Below are positions 1 to 14,000 of a stretch of DNA of 64,000 bases, in pieces. Source of the DNA: Asterias amurensis (taxonomy: Eukaryota; Echinodermata; Asteroidea; Forcipulatida; Asteriidae); the NCBI RefSeq assembly GCF_032118995.1, contig NC_092667.1:4766931-4830930 (forward strand). The letters run 5' to 3'. The translations under genes and the position numbers were made by a program. Positions within the stretch are counted from its first letter, which is position 1, and every line of letters begins with the position of its first letter. Below the pieces are notes generated by a model. The model was not told where the DNA came from. It saw nothing but the letters and a program-made list of their open reading frames with translations, and made no database searches.

Positions 1-2019
1 TTCTCTTGATGGAGTTTAGTTGAATGGACCACGATACGAACAACCATCGCCAAAACAAGCATGTTGAACTGATGGGAAAATTATAAGCAATAACATGTCA
101 ATATGACACAGTGCAGTTTGGAAAATCCAAAACTTTGAAAAGCTATAGGTGGCAGCAAACATCCATGGTAAATTTCCATTAGACCTGATCGCAGATACTC
201 GGTACGTGCGCGTTAGGCATGTTAATGAGGTGCATGTTGATCGCTAGCTAGACCAGCATGCACTCCATTCAACAGTTAGCACTTGCGCAAGAAAACTAAA
301 ACATCAAGTAAACACAACCTATGAACATCTCGGTTGCAAGACTAGTTATAGCTGAACTATTTCTTACCGTTATGACAAGTAACGCCGGAGCTACGAAGGC
401 CCATATCGCCCCAGATGTCGTGTCCAGCCAACAACTACATGATTGTACAAAAAATAGCACACGGGCATTACAAATATATTATAACAGCAACTATGTTGTT
501 CAACATAGTCTCCATTGGGAACGCTAGTTTTGTAATAACAACCAGTATGGATACAACATCGACTGACTCGGAGGGACTGGGCAAATCTACGAATCTTGAT
601 GTAGTAATTTTTACATGAGTAATTTTTCAAACATTGTCATACGACCCATAAGAAAATTATGTGAACATTCAAATGTGAATGCCTTTGTTCTTGGATATTG
701 CCTGGAACTGGTTGCCTGTTAATTGCCTCATGTGATATGGGCCTTAGAGATAAAGAAATCTCTTCTCCAGTAATTCTGGCCGTGTGATACCGGCAACAAC
801 TCAACCAAACGAACGTCTCTAATCAAGACTAGTCTCTTACCTACGATCTGTCCCGTATCCATCATTATTCACAGCTACCGATATCAAGCAAATTACGGCA
901 GGTGCGACCCAGCCGATGAGAACGTAGCGGTACATCGTAATGTTCTCACTGCCATAGACTTTGACTACCTTCATGTAGAGATGCACCCCCTCTACCAACA
1001 TCCAACCAAAGACAGACAGGTAGAAGAAATGCAGAAAGAAGGCTATCACTTTGCACACAACCTGCGAGAGAAGTTTGATCAAGTGAAAATCTATTGAAAT
1101 TTTCATCGAGAAGTATTGTTTCTGGAGAAGGTGCGAAAGTTGCAAGTATCTTGTTATTTTAAAGGTGTGTCTCATTGTCGATTGTCAGTTAATACTCACT
1201 TTGATTTCGACTCTGTTTATACCAGCAATGAATAGGATCTGAGCTGCTAAGATTGAGATCGATAAATTGGTGTGGATGAAGGTGCGGTCTGAACGCAGCA
1301 TTCTCCTAGAACAAAACAAGCAAAAAAGGACATTCTTGTAAAACAGACTCCAAGTTATCAAACCACATAGGAATGAAATATCTTTCACGGTATTTTTTTT
1401 CTGGGCAAGATATCAGCTTGTGCAGAATCTTGACCAGGAAGTACGTCATTGGTGCAGTGCATAGCATTGTGAGCGTGATGCATGATGGGACTGAGCATTT
1501 TCCGCATAGACCAATGAGCGTGCTTGGTACGTTTGGCCAACCCAGCGCCTTTAGTTTATAAGGCAAGGCGTTGGGACGAGCGAGGGGGGGGGGGGCAGCA
1601 TCCCATGAGGACAGATTCCCTGGAACACCTGCTCAAGAAAGAGCCCGAAACAAAAAAAGAAAGCCATACAATATGGGTGGTTGACACATCAGGACAGATG
1701 ATACGATCTTGGCAATAGACATTATGCATTGACGTCATCCAGCCGCCATCTTAGAGGAAAAACGGTGACGAAACAATCGAGACGCACAGATTTGTACGCG
1801 CGGCGCACAGTATTGGCCAATGAAAAACCTCCTTTTGACCTCTAGGTGAGGGCGCCCTACTGAAATGACGTCCTATGCGTATAAAGGTCTACAATGGATT
1901 TTTGCTCACCAAAGGTAACCATAGATTGATAGAGTAAGGAGTAATCCAGCAATCGATGTGCCGCACCCGATATACGTGATGAGTGTCAGAGCTTGCGAAC
2001 TGGAGTCATCAGAAGTAAC
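1..2019 (-). other. 7TM region of the adhesion GPCR, TM1 to TM5
   Basis: Exon 12 (2019-1910) codes TM1, with ALTLITYIGCGTSIAGLLL. Exon 13 (1305-1200) codes TM2, with FIHTNLSISILAAQILFIAG. Exon 14 (1061-841) codes TM3 and TM4: CKVIAFFLHFFYLSVFGWML, the VEGVHLY signature and GWVAPAVICLISVAV. Exon 15 (434-368) opens with CWLDTTSGAIWAFVAPALL, whose Cys should pair with the TM3 Cys. Exon 16 (68-1) codes the end of TM5 and loop 3, FNMLVLAMVVRIVVHSTKLH, and runs off the window. Phases are 0/2, 2/0, 0/2, 2/0 and match at each junction. Confidence 0.9.
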
Positions 2020-5000
2020 CTGTGTGTAAGAAAAGTAATAAGTTCAAACATGTACACCAAAGACTTTCAAATTGTTTGTGGTGTTTCCTCGGGGCCACCG
2101 TAAATCTGTTGGACGGTTTTTGCATAGCCCGGACACGAATACATATGCAAAAGTGTCCGGAGCGGACAGTATTGCATGGCAGACACCATTGCAACAAACA
2201 CGAACCCAAGCCCGTAGTTTCGAAACAGGACTGATAGTGGAATTGGAACAAAGCACAAAATCAGTCGCTTTTAGTACCTGCATCAGAACAGCGAAATTTG
2301 TAGAATGGTTGCATGAACACTGAGTAAGGTCTTTAGATGACAAAGAGTCCATTTTTGTGCATCCCCAAGTTGACCATTCTCTGTTGAGCAAAAAAGGGGA
2401 TAAGTGAGTGGTTTCAGTCTGAAACATCTGAAACACACATATGTGAACAAATTGAACAGGAAATATTAAACGATAACTGAAGGCAAGTATATACTGCCTC
2501 CTTCTTTTGTGTTGCAATGATTTCAAGAGCTTTTGTATTGAGGTTAAAGAACTATTGAAAGAATAGATTTCTTAAGAACAACTGTCATACTTATCGATCG
2601 TATGCCAAAAGACACAGATTGGCTTTCTTGTGATGCCATTTCTTCCCTGAATGGTAAATGGCTGGTCGTATACCTCCTACAAAACCAAAAGGTAAATTGA
2701 TATAAGTAAGAACCCAAAGGTAATGGAATATTGCTACACTACTTTATGTTCAACGCACAGCATTTGATTAAGCACGTGCTCGGTTTGTTGAACCGAACCA
2801 TCGGATAGGCCGCCTTTGCTCTGAGGTCAAACAAGTGAAATGTGCACGCGATACCTACGTGCATCGGCCAACTCTCAGCCAAGAGTGGTCCCATGTATTT
2901 ATCCGCAATGATAAAGACAGTGGTCGACCATTTGGAACCAGCCTCGAGCTCATTGTTTATTCACTGGTCCCAACAGCATTTCCCATACTAACATGTGTAA
3001 AGCGCTGGGGAACCAGTGACACTATAGCAAAATAGCAGGTTGACTAGACTTCCAAATGAGTCGTTCGAGTGAGTGCGTCACTGTATGTACATTGCTGATC
3101 AGTAGTCAACCACGAGGCGACTATTTGTGCCCACTCGAACTTGCTCTAAGCTAATTATAGATATTATGGCCTCGTTGAGGGCGTTTGTGAGCTCGTGACG
3201 TCATAACGCAAAGGCCACAACTCTCACTTGTTATTGGCTCACATTCTACCACTGAGTAGTACACATTGATACCCGGGTTTCCTTTTTGCTTACTGCTATA
3301 TTATTTAAACCGAAGTCTACTGGAACTGACTGCCGCTGGCCTTCAACTGAGAAAGAGAAAGACAAGAGGGCGCTATTCACTCCAATCGAGCTGTGTTTGA
3401 TCGAGTCGTCGTGACTTGACGATTGAAAGTTTCTGTAGAATAAAAATTAAAATTATGAATGTAACAAACTTTATTTTTTATCATTATTAAAAGACCCTTT
3501 TTCAGTCCCATTGGACTTGTAAACAGTAACCACAATTTTACTACGATCGGAATACTACGATTTCTTTAACAAAGTAAAAATAAAAATAAACTCACTCTGT
3601 ATTGATTTCACTCTCTTTATTTTCCTTCCTCAAAATAACCAAGGTGAAGCTGTCTGCAAAAGTACAAAGGAAGTATTGTTTCATTGTGGTTACAACTATA
3701 ATGTAACCACACCCACGTGGTGTTAATTTTAACGCCACATCTGTTACAGTGCTACTTGCCAAAAAGGTCTTGGAATGTACAAGGTGCCCAATTCAGTAAA
3801 CAAAGGCATGGTCTGTACCGCATACGTCTTGATTGGCGAGCCTATTTTTAATTAACCACCAGTAGAGGGCGCTACATCGACTGTTTTAGAGCCTGACTCG
3901 GAGGACTAGAGCAAGTCTACACTTCTCCCAGATGTTGGTGTAATACATGTATCTATCCTCCAGTAATTCGTGTTTTGGATATAGTACTCGTGTTGCGAAT
4001 CAACACCACCAATCAATACTAGTACCGCATCTTCGGTCTATTTGTTTTCTTACCAGCATCAGGATCTGCCTGTGAGAGGTCAAAGTTCAAACTCCCAAGC
4101 TGAGCCCCGCCAGTATTGAACTTGTACCCACCAGTCAGGTTTTGCAGCGATGAAGAGCGGCAAAGTGCGGCATCTGAAATGATTCATACGAATCATGATT
4201 GCATTGTATCATTTTCAGCGGGGAGGGTGATCAACTAAAGCATTCATGGGAAAGAGGTTTTAGGTTGTAAATAGGGTTGACCGAAATTTCTTGCTGTCAT
4301 GTGGTAGGAGATGGTGAATTGTGTAAGATTTTTTTTCTACAGAGAGCGCCCCTTTTAAATCATCGTTATCTTCGGAAGGGCCATTTTGAAACCAAGTTCT
4401 CAGATTGGGCTTTGGCTTGGGGCCCAAGTACAAGGAAAGTATTTTAAATTAACAGAGCCTAAACCCAAGCCTATGTTTTCGTAAACGGCGATAGATTTTA
4501 CTCACTGTTTGCCGAATATTCAATCGACGTACAACTCCCGTCGGGAAGTGTTTCTGCCAACTTTTCAAGAGCAACTTCTGCCTCAGCCACAACTGATAGT
4601 TCTTCTTCGGTTGACTAAAATAGGTTTTGAATAAAAATATTTTTTTTGCGAGACAATTTATGATAAAGAAATGAAACTATATCAAAAGTCTGTTTTGAAA
4701 AAAAAAAAAAAATAGGGGAGCATTTCACGTGAACAATAGAGTGCGAGTTACAACGCTACGAGCACAGTGGACTGTGGGGGCGTTCCAAATGAGCAGATTG
4801 GGTGCGTTCGCTTAGCTTCCATGGGTCGACCCCGTCGTGTGGCGTTTTTTCTTTCCAGGACGAACGTGTGCAGATAGTTACCCACGTTTGTCCTGAAGAA
4901 AAAAAAAAACCGCCACACACCGGAGTAGACCCAGGGCAGCTAAACGAACGCACCCATTGAAGACTAGCCTGAACATTTGTGCCGTCACACTTCGAGGCTC

Positions 5001-8000
5001 GTAAAAGATATCTGGCTGTTGATCCACGTACATAATCACCTTTGCAGACCTACCAAGTCTCACGCATTAGGCATGAGACTCACGCATTTGGGCTTTGTCT
5101 CACGCTCACACACACAGCAACCATTTTCTCACGCAATTGGGGCCAGACCGGGAAAAAAATAAAAAATAAACGTCATACATCCCCAAATCGGGCTCGTGTG
5201 TACAAAAAAATCTTCAGATTGCACGCAGTTTATCAGAATCATTATTTTTTGTACAACTTTGTAAAAACAGAGCAAAAATTTGCAGATTGCGCACGCTTTG
5301 GCTCTTCCAGCAGGTACAACTAAAATTCGGCAGAGCGCAAAACGCTTATTACGCACAAGTTTCTTCCAATTCGTTTTAGCAAACTCGTTATATGCGCTCC
5401 ACTAGCGAAGACACAACAGGCTGAGGAAGTGAGCGGAGGATTTTGGACATCATTTTAATCTTTTCGTTTGGAAGGAAATAATCGGACACAATCGTACCTC
5501 CACATCAACCATCAACATATTCTGTGTACCTCATGTTAGTTTTAATTATTCTGAAGAGGTTTTTGATGCATTTTGGAACACTTTTTTGTCCACATTTAAA
5601 TTTCAGATTTTGTTTTTATAAAACAAAAAACAAAAATAAAAAAAAAGTTGGGCGGCGATTTCAAAAGGCCTTCTAAAACTCACGCATAGCTGGCCTCTGT
5701 ACTTGGCATCTCTGGAATTGTGTATGATTGTGTATATTCCCATTGACTTGTGTATGGTTGTGTAGTTTCCCATTGACTTGTGTATGGATGTGTAGTTTCC
5801 CATTGACTTGTGTATGGTTGTGAAGTGTCCCATTGACTTGTGTAGGTTTGTGTATGTTCCCATTGACTTGTGTATGGTTGTATAGTTGCCCATTGACTTG
5901 TGTATGGTTGTGTAGTTTCCCATTGACTTGTGTATGGTTGTGTAGTTTCCCAATGACTTGTGTATGGTTGTGTCAATTCCCATTGACTTGTGTATGGTTG
6001 TGAAGTGTCCCATTAACTGGTGTATGGTTGTGTGGTTTCCCATTGACTGTGTATGGTTGTGTAGTTTCCCATTGACTTGTGTATGGTTGTGTATATTCCC
6101 ATTGACTTGTGTATGGTTGTATAGTTCCCCAATGACTTGTGTATTGTTGTGTCAATTCCCATTCACTTGTGTATGGTTGTGAAGTGTCCCATTGACTTGT
6201 GTATGGTTGTGTAGTTTCCCAATGACTTGTGTATGGTTGTGTAGTTTCCCTATGACTTGTGTATAGTTGTGTAGTTTCCCATTGACTTGTGTATGGTTGT
6301 GAAGTGTCCCATTGACTTGTGTATGGTTGTGTAGTTTCCCATTGACTTGTGTATGGTTGTGTAGTTTCCCATTGACTTGTGTATGGTTGTGTAGTTTCCC
6401 ATTGACTTGTGTATGGTTGTGAAGTGTCCCATTGACTTGTGTATGGTTGTGTAGTTTCCCATTGACTTGTGTATGGTTGTGTAGTTTCCCAATGACTTGT
6501 GTATGGTTGTATAGTTGCCCATTGACTTGTGTATGGTTGTGTAGTTTCTCATTGACTTGTGTATGGTTGTGTAGTTTCCCAATGACTTGTGTATGGTTGT
6601 GTCAATTCCCATTGACTTGTGTATGGTTGTGAAGTGTCCCATTGACTGGTGTATGGTTGTGTATTTTCCCATTGACTGTGTATGGTTGTATAGTTTCCCA
6701 TTGACTTGTGTATGGTTGTGTAGTTTCCCTATGACTTGTGTATGGTTGTGAAGTGTCCCATTGACTTGTGTATGGTTGTGTAGTTTCCCATTGACTTGTG
6801 TATGGTTGTGAAGTGTCCCATTGACTTGTGTATGGTTGTGTAGTTTCCCATTGCCTTGTGTATGGTTGTGTAGTTTCCCATTGACTTGTGTATGGTTGTG
6901 TAGTTTCCCATTGACTTGTGTATGGTTGTGTAGTTTCCCATTGATTTGTGTATGGTTGTGAAGTGTCCCGTTGACTTGTGTATGGTTGTGTAGTTTCCCA
7001 TTGACTTGTATATGGTTGTGTAGTTTCCCATTGACTTGTGTATGGTTGTATAGTTTCCCTATGACTTGTGTATGGTTGTGTCAATTCCCATTCACTTGTG
7101 TATGGTTGTGTCGTTTCCCATTGACTTGTGTATGGTTGTGTATATTCCCATTGACTTGTATATGGTTGTGTCGTTCCCCATTTACTGGTGTATGGTTGTG
7201 TCAATTCCCATTGACTTGTGTATGGTTGTGTAGTTTCCCATTGATTGTGTGTAGTTGTGAAGAGGGCAAAACGCTTATTGCGCACAAGTTTTTCCCGATT
7301 CGTTTTAGCAAACTCGTTAAATGCGCTCCACTAGAGAAGGCACAACAGGCAGAGGAAGTGATCAGAGGATTTAGGACATCATTTTTAGTCAATTTTTTTT
7401 TAGTTTGGAAGGAAATAATCTGATACAATCGTACCTTCACATTAACCATCAACATGTTCTGTGTACCTCATGTTGGTTTTAATTATTCTGAAGAGGTTTT
7501 GATGTATTTTGGAACACTTTTTCGTCCACAATTAAAAATTAAAAAAAAGCGTTGGGCGTCGATTTCGAAAGGCCTTCTAAAACTGGCAAATTTTCTTTCG
7601 GGGGGGATGAGCTTTGAAAAAACTCACGCATAGCTGGCCTCTGGAGTTGGCATCTCTGCCTTTGACCTCGCATCATCTCGCATGGTTCTGGAGATTCGCA
7701 GTGACGTCCATTGCGTAAATACTAATACAGCCAACACCGTCATTATCTTGTCTGAGGCCTGAGCACGTACGCAAGCACGCACACATTGTCAAAACAATCT
7801 GGAGCGGAAGCCGTGGTTTCAATAAGGGCCTATAAAAAGCATAGGAAGTACAACTTAGGAGTGAGTAACTTACCAAAACTTGCTTTGGACTGGTCAGCTC
7901 CGAAAATGCTGCGAGGACAAGCTGGAAGTTCAAGAAAAATCAAAATGCGTAATGATACAAAAATGAAACCGCAAACCAAAATAAATCTGACAATAATTCG

Positions 8001-11000
8001 AGGATCTTTCTCACCCCGGCTACTGCAGTCGTCTCGTTCGTCGTCAGCTGCTCAGAAGGCAAGGACGAAACGCTTCTAATAATTTGCGTTAATTCCCTTT
8101 CCTGACTGTCTGTTAAAGCGTCGGTTTCACTGGGACTTTCCGTTTTATCAAAGAAACTGCTGGAACTGCATCGTAATGCCGCCTGAAGGGAGAAGATAAT
8201 TATAGTTAAGTGTATAGTTCAGCAAAGTTTTGTCCGGTTTGGTCCAGTCCAATCCAGTTCAAGTCAGTCAAGTTAAGTTCAGTCTATGTGAAGTCCAGTC
8301 CCGATTGAGAGTCTAGTCTTGCCAGTCCAGTCAAATTAAAAGTCCGATCCAGTTATATCTAATATTCAGTCAGTGTCAGTCCAGTCTATTTTGTACAGTT
8401 CATCCCATCAGTCCAGACGAGTCAAGTTTAATCAAGCCAAGGCCGGCCATTTCTAGTCCAATCCAGTTCAATCCAGTCCAGTCAAGGTCAGTTCCCTTAT
8501 TTGGTCCAGTTCAGTCCAGACTGGTCCAAAACGAGCGAGGTCGAGTCGAACCAAGCCCAGCCATGTCCAATATGGCCCAATGTTGTTAAGTCAGGTCCAG
8601 CAATCAGAAGTTTTGAAATGATATTAGATGTTCAGATTTTATTTGAATTTTTTCACTCAATTTCCAAAACTCAATAGACCCCAAGCAACATTTCTTCATG
8701 AAAAATACTACTCCCCATCACTAAAGTAGATAAATCTTCAAAGTTCTTCATAGTCTAGTTTGGAAATTTAGTTTATATAAATTAAAGAAACTTGGTTGCC
8801 TTTATTAATCATAAAGTATTTACCTCATATGAATTGACTTCTTCTCCACACGCAGTAATCGATGGTGTAGTGGTTTCTTTAAATGTTGAATCAGTTGATG
8901 AAGTTGTGGATTGGCTAGTTGAACTAGTGGTTTGTTGGGTCAGTGCTGGAGATAAAGCTGTGGATTGGCTAGTTGTTGAACTAGTGGTTTGTTGGGTCAG
9001 TGCTGGAGATGAAGCTGTAGGTTGGCTAGTTGAACTAGTGGTTTGTTGGGTCATTGGAGATGAAGCTGTGGATTGGTTAGTTGAACTAGTGGTTTGTTGG
9101 GTCAGTGCTGAAGATGAAGCTGTGGGTTGGCTAGTTGAACTAGTGGTTTGTTGAGTCATTAGAGATGAAGCTGTAGGTTGGCTAGTTGAACTAGTGGTTT
9201 GTTGGGTCATTGGAGATGAAGCTGTGGATTGGCTAGTTGAACTAGTGGTTTGTTGAGTCATTGGAGATGAAGCTGTGGGTTGGCTAGTTGAACTAGTGGT
9301 TTGTTGGGTCAGTGCTGAATATGAAGCTGTGGGTTGGCTAGTTGAACTAGTGGTTTGTTGAGTCATTGGAGGTGAAGCTGTGGATTGGCTAGTTGAACTA
9401 GTGGTTTGTTGGGTCAGTGCTGGAGATGAAGCTGTGGATTGGCTAGTTGAGCTAGTGGTTGGTTGGGTCAGTGCTGGAGATGAAGCTGTGGTTTGGCTAG
9501 TTGAACTAGTGGTTTGTTGAGTCACTGGAGATGAAGCTGTGGATTGGCTTGTTGAACAAGTGGTTTCTTGTGTCATTGGAGATGAAGCTGTGGTTTGGCT
9601 AGTTGAACTAGTGGTCTGTTGGGTCATTGGAGATGAAGCTGTGGGTTGGCTTGTTGAACTAGTGGTTCGTTGGGTCAGTGCTGGAGATAAACCTGTGGAT
9701 TGGCTAGTTGAACTTGTGGTTTGTTGGATCAGTGCTGGAGATGAAGCTGTAGGTTGGCTAGTTGAACTAGTGGTTTGTTGGGTCATTGGAGATGAAGCTG
9801 TGGATTGGCTAGTTGAAGTAGTGGTTTGTTGAGTCATTGGAGATGAAGCTGTGGATTGGCTAGTTGAACTAGTGATTTGTTGGGTCAGTGCCGGAGATGA
9901 AGCTGTGGATTGGTTAGTTGAACTAGTGGTTTGTTGAGTCATTGGAGATGAAGCTGTGGATTGGCTAGTTGAACTAGTGATTTGTTGGGTCAGTGCTGGA
10001 GATGAAGCTGTGGATTGGTTAGTTGAACTAGTGGTTTGTTGGGTCAGTGCTGGAGATGAAGCTCTGGATTGGCTAGTTGAACTAGTGGTTTGTTGGGTCA
10101 GTGCTGGAGATGAAGCTGTGGATTGGCTAGTTGAACTAGTGGTTTGTTGGGTCAGTGCTGGAGATAAAGCTGTGGATTGGCTAGTTGAACTAGTGGTTTG
10201 TTGGGTCACTAGAGATGTAGCTGTGGATTGGCTAGTTGAACTAGTGGTTTGTTGGGTCATTGCTGGAGATGAAGCTGTGGATTGGCTAGTTGAACTAGTG
10301 GTTTGTTGGGTCAAAGCTGCAGATGAAGCTGTGGGTTGGCTAGTTGAGCTAGTGGTTTGTTGGGTCAATGCTGGAGATGAAGCTCTGGTCTGGCTAGTTG
10401 AACTAGTGGTTTGTTGGGTCAGTGCTGGAGATGAAGCTGTAGAATGGCTAGTTGAACTAGTGGTTTGTTGGGTCATTGGAGATGTTGCTGTAGATTGGCT
10501 AGTTGAACTAGTGGTTTGTTGGGTCAGTGCTGGAGATAAAGCTGTGGATTGGCTAGTTGAACTTGTGGTTTGTTGGATCAGTGCTGGAGATGAAGCTGTA
10601 GGTTGGCTAGTTGAACTAGTGGTTTGTTGGGTCATTGGAGATGAAGCTGTGGATTGGCTAGTTGAACTAGTGATTTGTTGGGTCAGTGCTGGAGATGAAG
10701 CTGTGGGTTGGCTAGTTGAACTAGTGGTTTGTTGAGTCATTTGAGATGAAGCTGTGGATTGGCTAGTTGAACTAGTGGTTTGTTGGGTAAGTGCTGAAGA
10801 TGAAGCTGTGGATTGGCTAGTTGAACTAGTGATTTGTTGGGTCAGTGCTGGAGATGAAGCTGTGGATTGGTTAGTTGAACTAGTGGTTTGTTGGGTCAGT
10901 GCTGGAGATGAAGCTCTGGATTGGCTAGTTGAACTAGTGGTTTGTTGGGTCAGTGCTGGAGATGAAGCTGTGGATTGGCTAGTTGAACTAGTGGTTTGTT

Positions 11001-14000
11001 GGGTCAGTGCTGGAGATAAAGCTGTGGGTTGGCTAGTTGAACTAGTGGTCTGTTGGGTCACTAGAGATGTAGCTGTGGATTGGCTAGTTGAACTAGTGGT
11101 TTGTTGGGTCATTGCTGGAGATGAAGCTGTGGATTGGCTAGTTGAACTAGTGGTTTGTTGGGTCAAAGCTGCAGATGAAGCTGTGGGTTGGCTAGTTGAG
11201 CTAGTGGTTTGTTGGGTAAGTGCTGAAGATGAAGCTGTGGATTGGCTAGTTGAACTAGTGGTTTGTTGAGTCATTGGAGATGAAGCTGTGGATTGGTTAG
11301 TTGAACTAGTGGTTTGTTGGGTCAGTGCTGAAGATGATGCTGTGGGTTGGCTAGTTGAACTAGTGGTTTGTTGGGTCAAAGCTGCAGATGAAGCTGTGGG
11401 TTGGCTAGTTGAGCTAGTGGTTTGTTGGGTAAGTGCTGAAGATGAAGCTGTGGATTGGCTAGTTGAACTAGTGGTTTGTTGAGTCATTGGAGATGAAGCT
11501 GTGGATTGGTTAGTTGAACTAGTGGTTTGTTGGGTCAGTGCTGAAGATGAAGCTGTGGGTTGGCTAGTTGAGCTAGTGGTTTGTTGGGTCAAAGCTGCAC
11601 ATGAAGCTGTGGGTTGGCTAGTTGAGCTAGTGGTTTGTTGAGTCATTGGAGATGAAGCTGTGGATTGGCTAGTTGAACTAGTGGTTTGTTGGGTCAGTGC
11701 TGGAGATGAAGCTGTGGATTGGCTAGTTGAACTAGTGGTTTGTTGGGTCAGTGCTGGAGATAAAGCTGTGGATTGGCTAGTTGAACTAGTGGTCTGTTGG
11801 GTCACTAGAGATGTAGCTGTGGATTGGCTAGTTGAACTAGTGGTTTGTTGGGTCATTGCTGGAGATGAAGCTGTGGATTGGCTAGTTGAACTAGTGGTTT
11901 GTTGGGTCAAAGCTGCTGATGAAGCTGTGGGTTGGCTAGTTGAGCTAGTGGTTTGTTGGGTAAGTGCTGAAGATGGAGCTGTGGGTTGGCTAGTTGAACT
12001 AGTGGTTTGTTGAGTCATTGGAGATGAAGCTGTGGATTGGTTAGTTGAACTAGTGGTTTGTTGGGTCAGTGCTGAAGATGAAGCTGTGGATTGGTTAGTT
12101 GAACTAGTGGTTTGTTGGGTCAAAGCTGCAGATGAAGCTGTGGGTTGGCTAGTTGAGCTAGTGGTTTGTTGGGTAAGTGCTGAAGATGAAGCTGTGGATT
12201 GGCTAGTTGAACTAGTGGTTTGTTGAGTCATTGGAGATGAAGCTGTGGATTGGTTAGTTGAACTAGTGGTTTGTTGGGTCAAAGCTGCAGATGAAGCTGT
12301 GGGTTGGCTAGTTGAGCTAGTGGTTTGTTGGGTAAGTGCTGAAGATGAAGCTGTGGGTTGGCTAGTTGAACTAGTGGTTTGTTGAGTCATTGGAGATGAA
12401 GCTGTGGATTGGTTAGTTGAACTAGTGGTTGGTTGGGTCAGTGCTGAAGATGAAGCTGTGGGTTGGCTAGTTGAACTAGTGGTTTGTTGAGTCATTGGAG
12501 ATGAAGCTGTGGGTTGGCTTGTCGAATTAGCATTTTTGGTTGTTGTCTCGGCATTCACACTCAGACTCACTGGTAATATTATGAAACAAAACATTTTAAG
12601 CAACAACAAGTTTTGCAGAATCAACGCAAAGCAATCAATATTCTATTTCCACATAAACCAATAATAACTAATTAGGTCTTTAAGCAACTTAGGTACTCAA
12701 TGCGCTTAGCAATATAAACATTTTAACAGAAGGAAAGGTTATTGAAGTTATGAATACTGAGACACAATTATGTAGCAGGCTAACGGGTGTACAAGGTGAT
12801 ACTTGTGAAATTTCGGCTCAAAAGAAGTTTGTATGAAAAATACATCATATTATTGTCTAAAATTGTGTGCTTCAGGAAGCCTTGCGCAGTTTCAAATTAT
12901 AGGTGAAAAATTACCTCTTTTTCTAAGTCTTCATTTTAAAGACAACCAGCTCTCCAGTGCTCTTTTCCAAATAAGTTTGATGGTTATTTACTTGTGATTA
13001 ATTGTTCAACAACAAACTGAAGTGAAACTGTACTTACACGTTGTTGCTCCGAATAGTAAAACCTGTGCATAAATTAAGAACAAAGTGTTAAAGGCAGTGG
13101 ACACTATTGGTAATAACTCAAAATAATTATTAGCTCAAAACCTTACTTGGGAACGAGTAATGGGGAGCTGTTGATAGTATAACACATTATAAGAACGGCT
13201 CCCTCTGAAGTGACGTTGTTTTCCCCATTACTCGTCACCAAGAAAGGTTTTAAGCTAATAATTATTTTGAGTAATTACCAATAGTGTCCACTGCCTTTAA
13301 AGCATTCAACATGGCTTGGAACAACAACATTGAGAGAATCGGCGTTCATTGTATTGAAGCCGTGCCTATCAAAATACATTTTTCAAAACATTATGTGGTA
13401 ATCAATAACTGTTTTATTTAGGGCAGCCGGTTTTTATGGATTCGTATAAAGGAGGCCTTCAAGTTAATTTACAGATTGTTTTTTTTTAAATTGGTTTATT
13501 TATTTAAAAACGCCATCGCAGCATACCGCTGAATTGCGGCATAATTTACAATAATTAAAAAATATTACATTAGTTATTAAAAAGCTTTACAATAGAAAAT
13601 ACATAGTGAGTATTATTGAAAAAAAAAAAAAAACACAAAAGCAATGGCCTGCCAGATAATTATGTACAAACAGGTTCACTACATTTGTATACATTTAAGA
13701 TTGTGAATCCGTTCTGACGGACTGAGAAATTGTAAACATGGATTGTAAATCCGTATTAACCAGAACGGAGGATTGTGAATCCGTAAACAGATTGTGAAAC
13801 CGTATTAAAAAATTGTTAATCCGTAATAACATATTGTGAAACCGTAAGAAAAGATTGTGAAACCGTGATAAAAGATTGTGAAACCGTAATAAAAGATTAT
13901 GAATCCGTAATAAAAGATTGTGAATCCGTAATTAAAGATTGTGAAACCGTAATAAAAGATTGTGAAACCGTAATAACATATAGTGAATCCATAATAAAGA

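Noticed and set aside
1306-1566. Minus-strand open frame next to the TM2 exon
   Set aside because: It lies in a dispersed repeat also found at 26232-26352 and crosses the splice acceptor of the TM2 exon.
5717-7260. Possible CRISPR-like array
   Set aside because: The repeats are directly adjacent without unique spacers, and the DNA is eukaryotic.
5603-7423. Open frames of repeats such as TTIHKSMGNY or QPYTSQWETT
   Set aside because: They come from the 30-bp minisatellite in several frames on both strands. No start, splice or domain evidence.
8792-12226. Long plus-strand open frames (DWLVELVVCWVSAGDEAV repeats) opposite the mucin exon
   Set aside because: They are the antisense of a repeat whose unit is a multiple of three. 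The minus strand has a signal peptide, splice sites and continuity with a GAIN-7TM gene.
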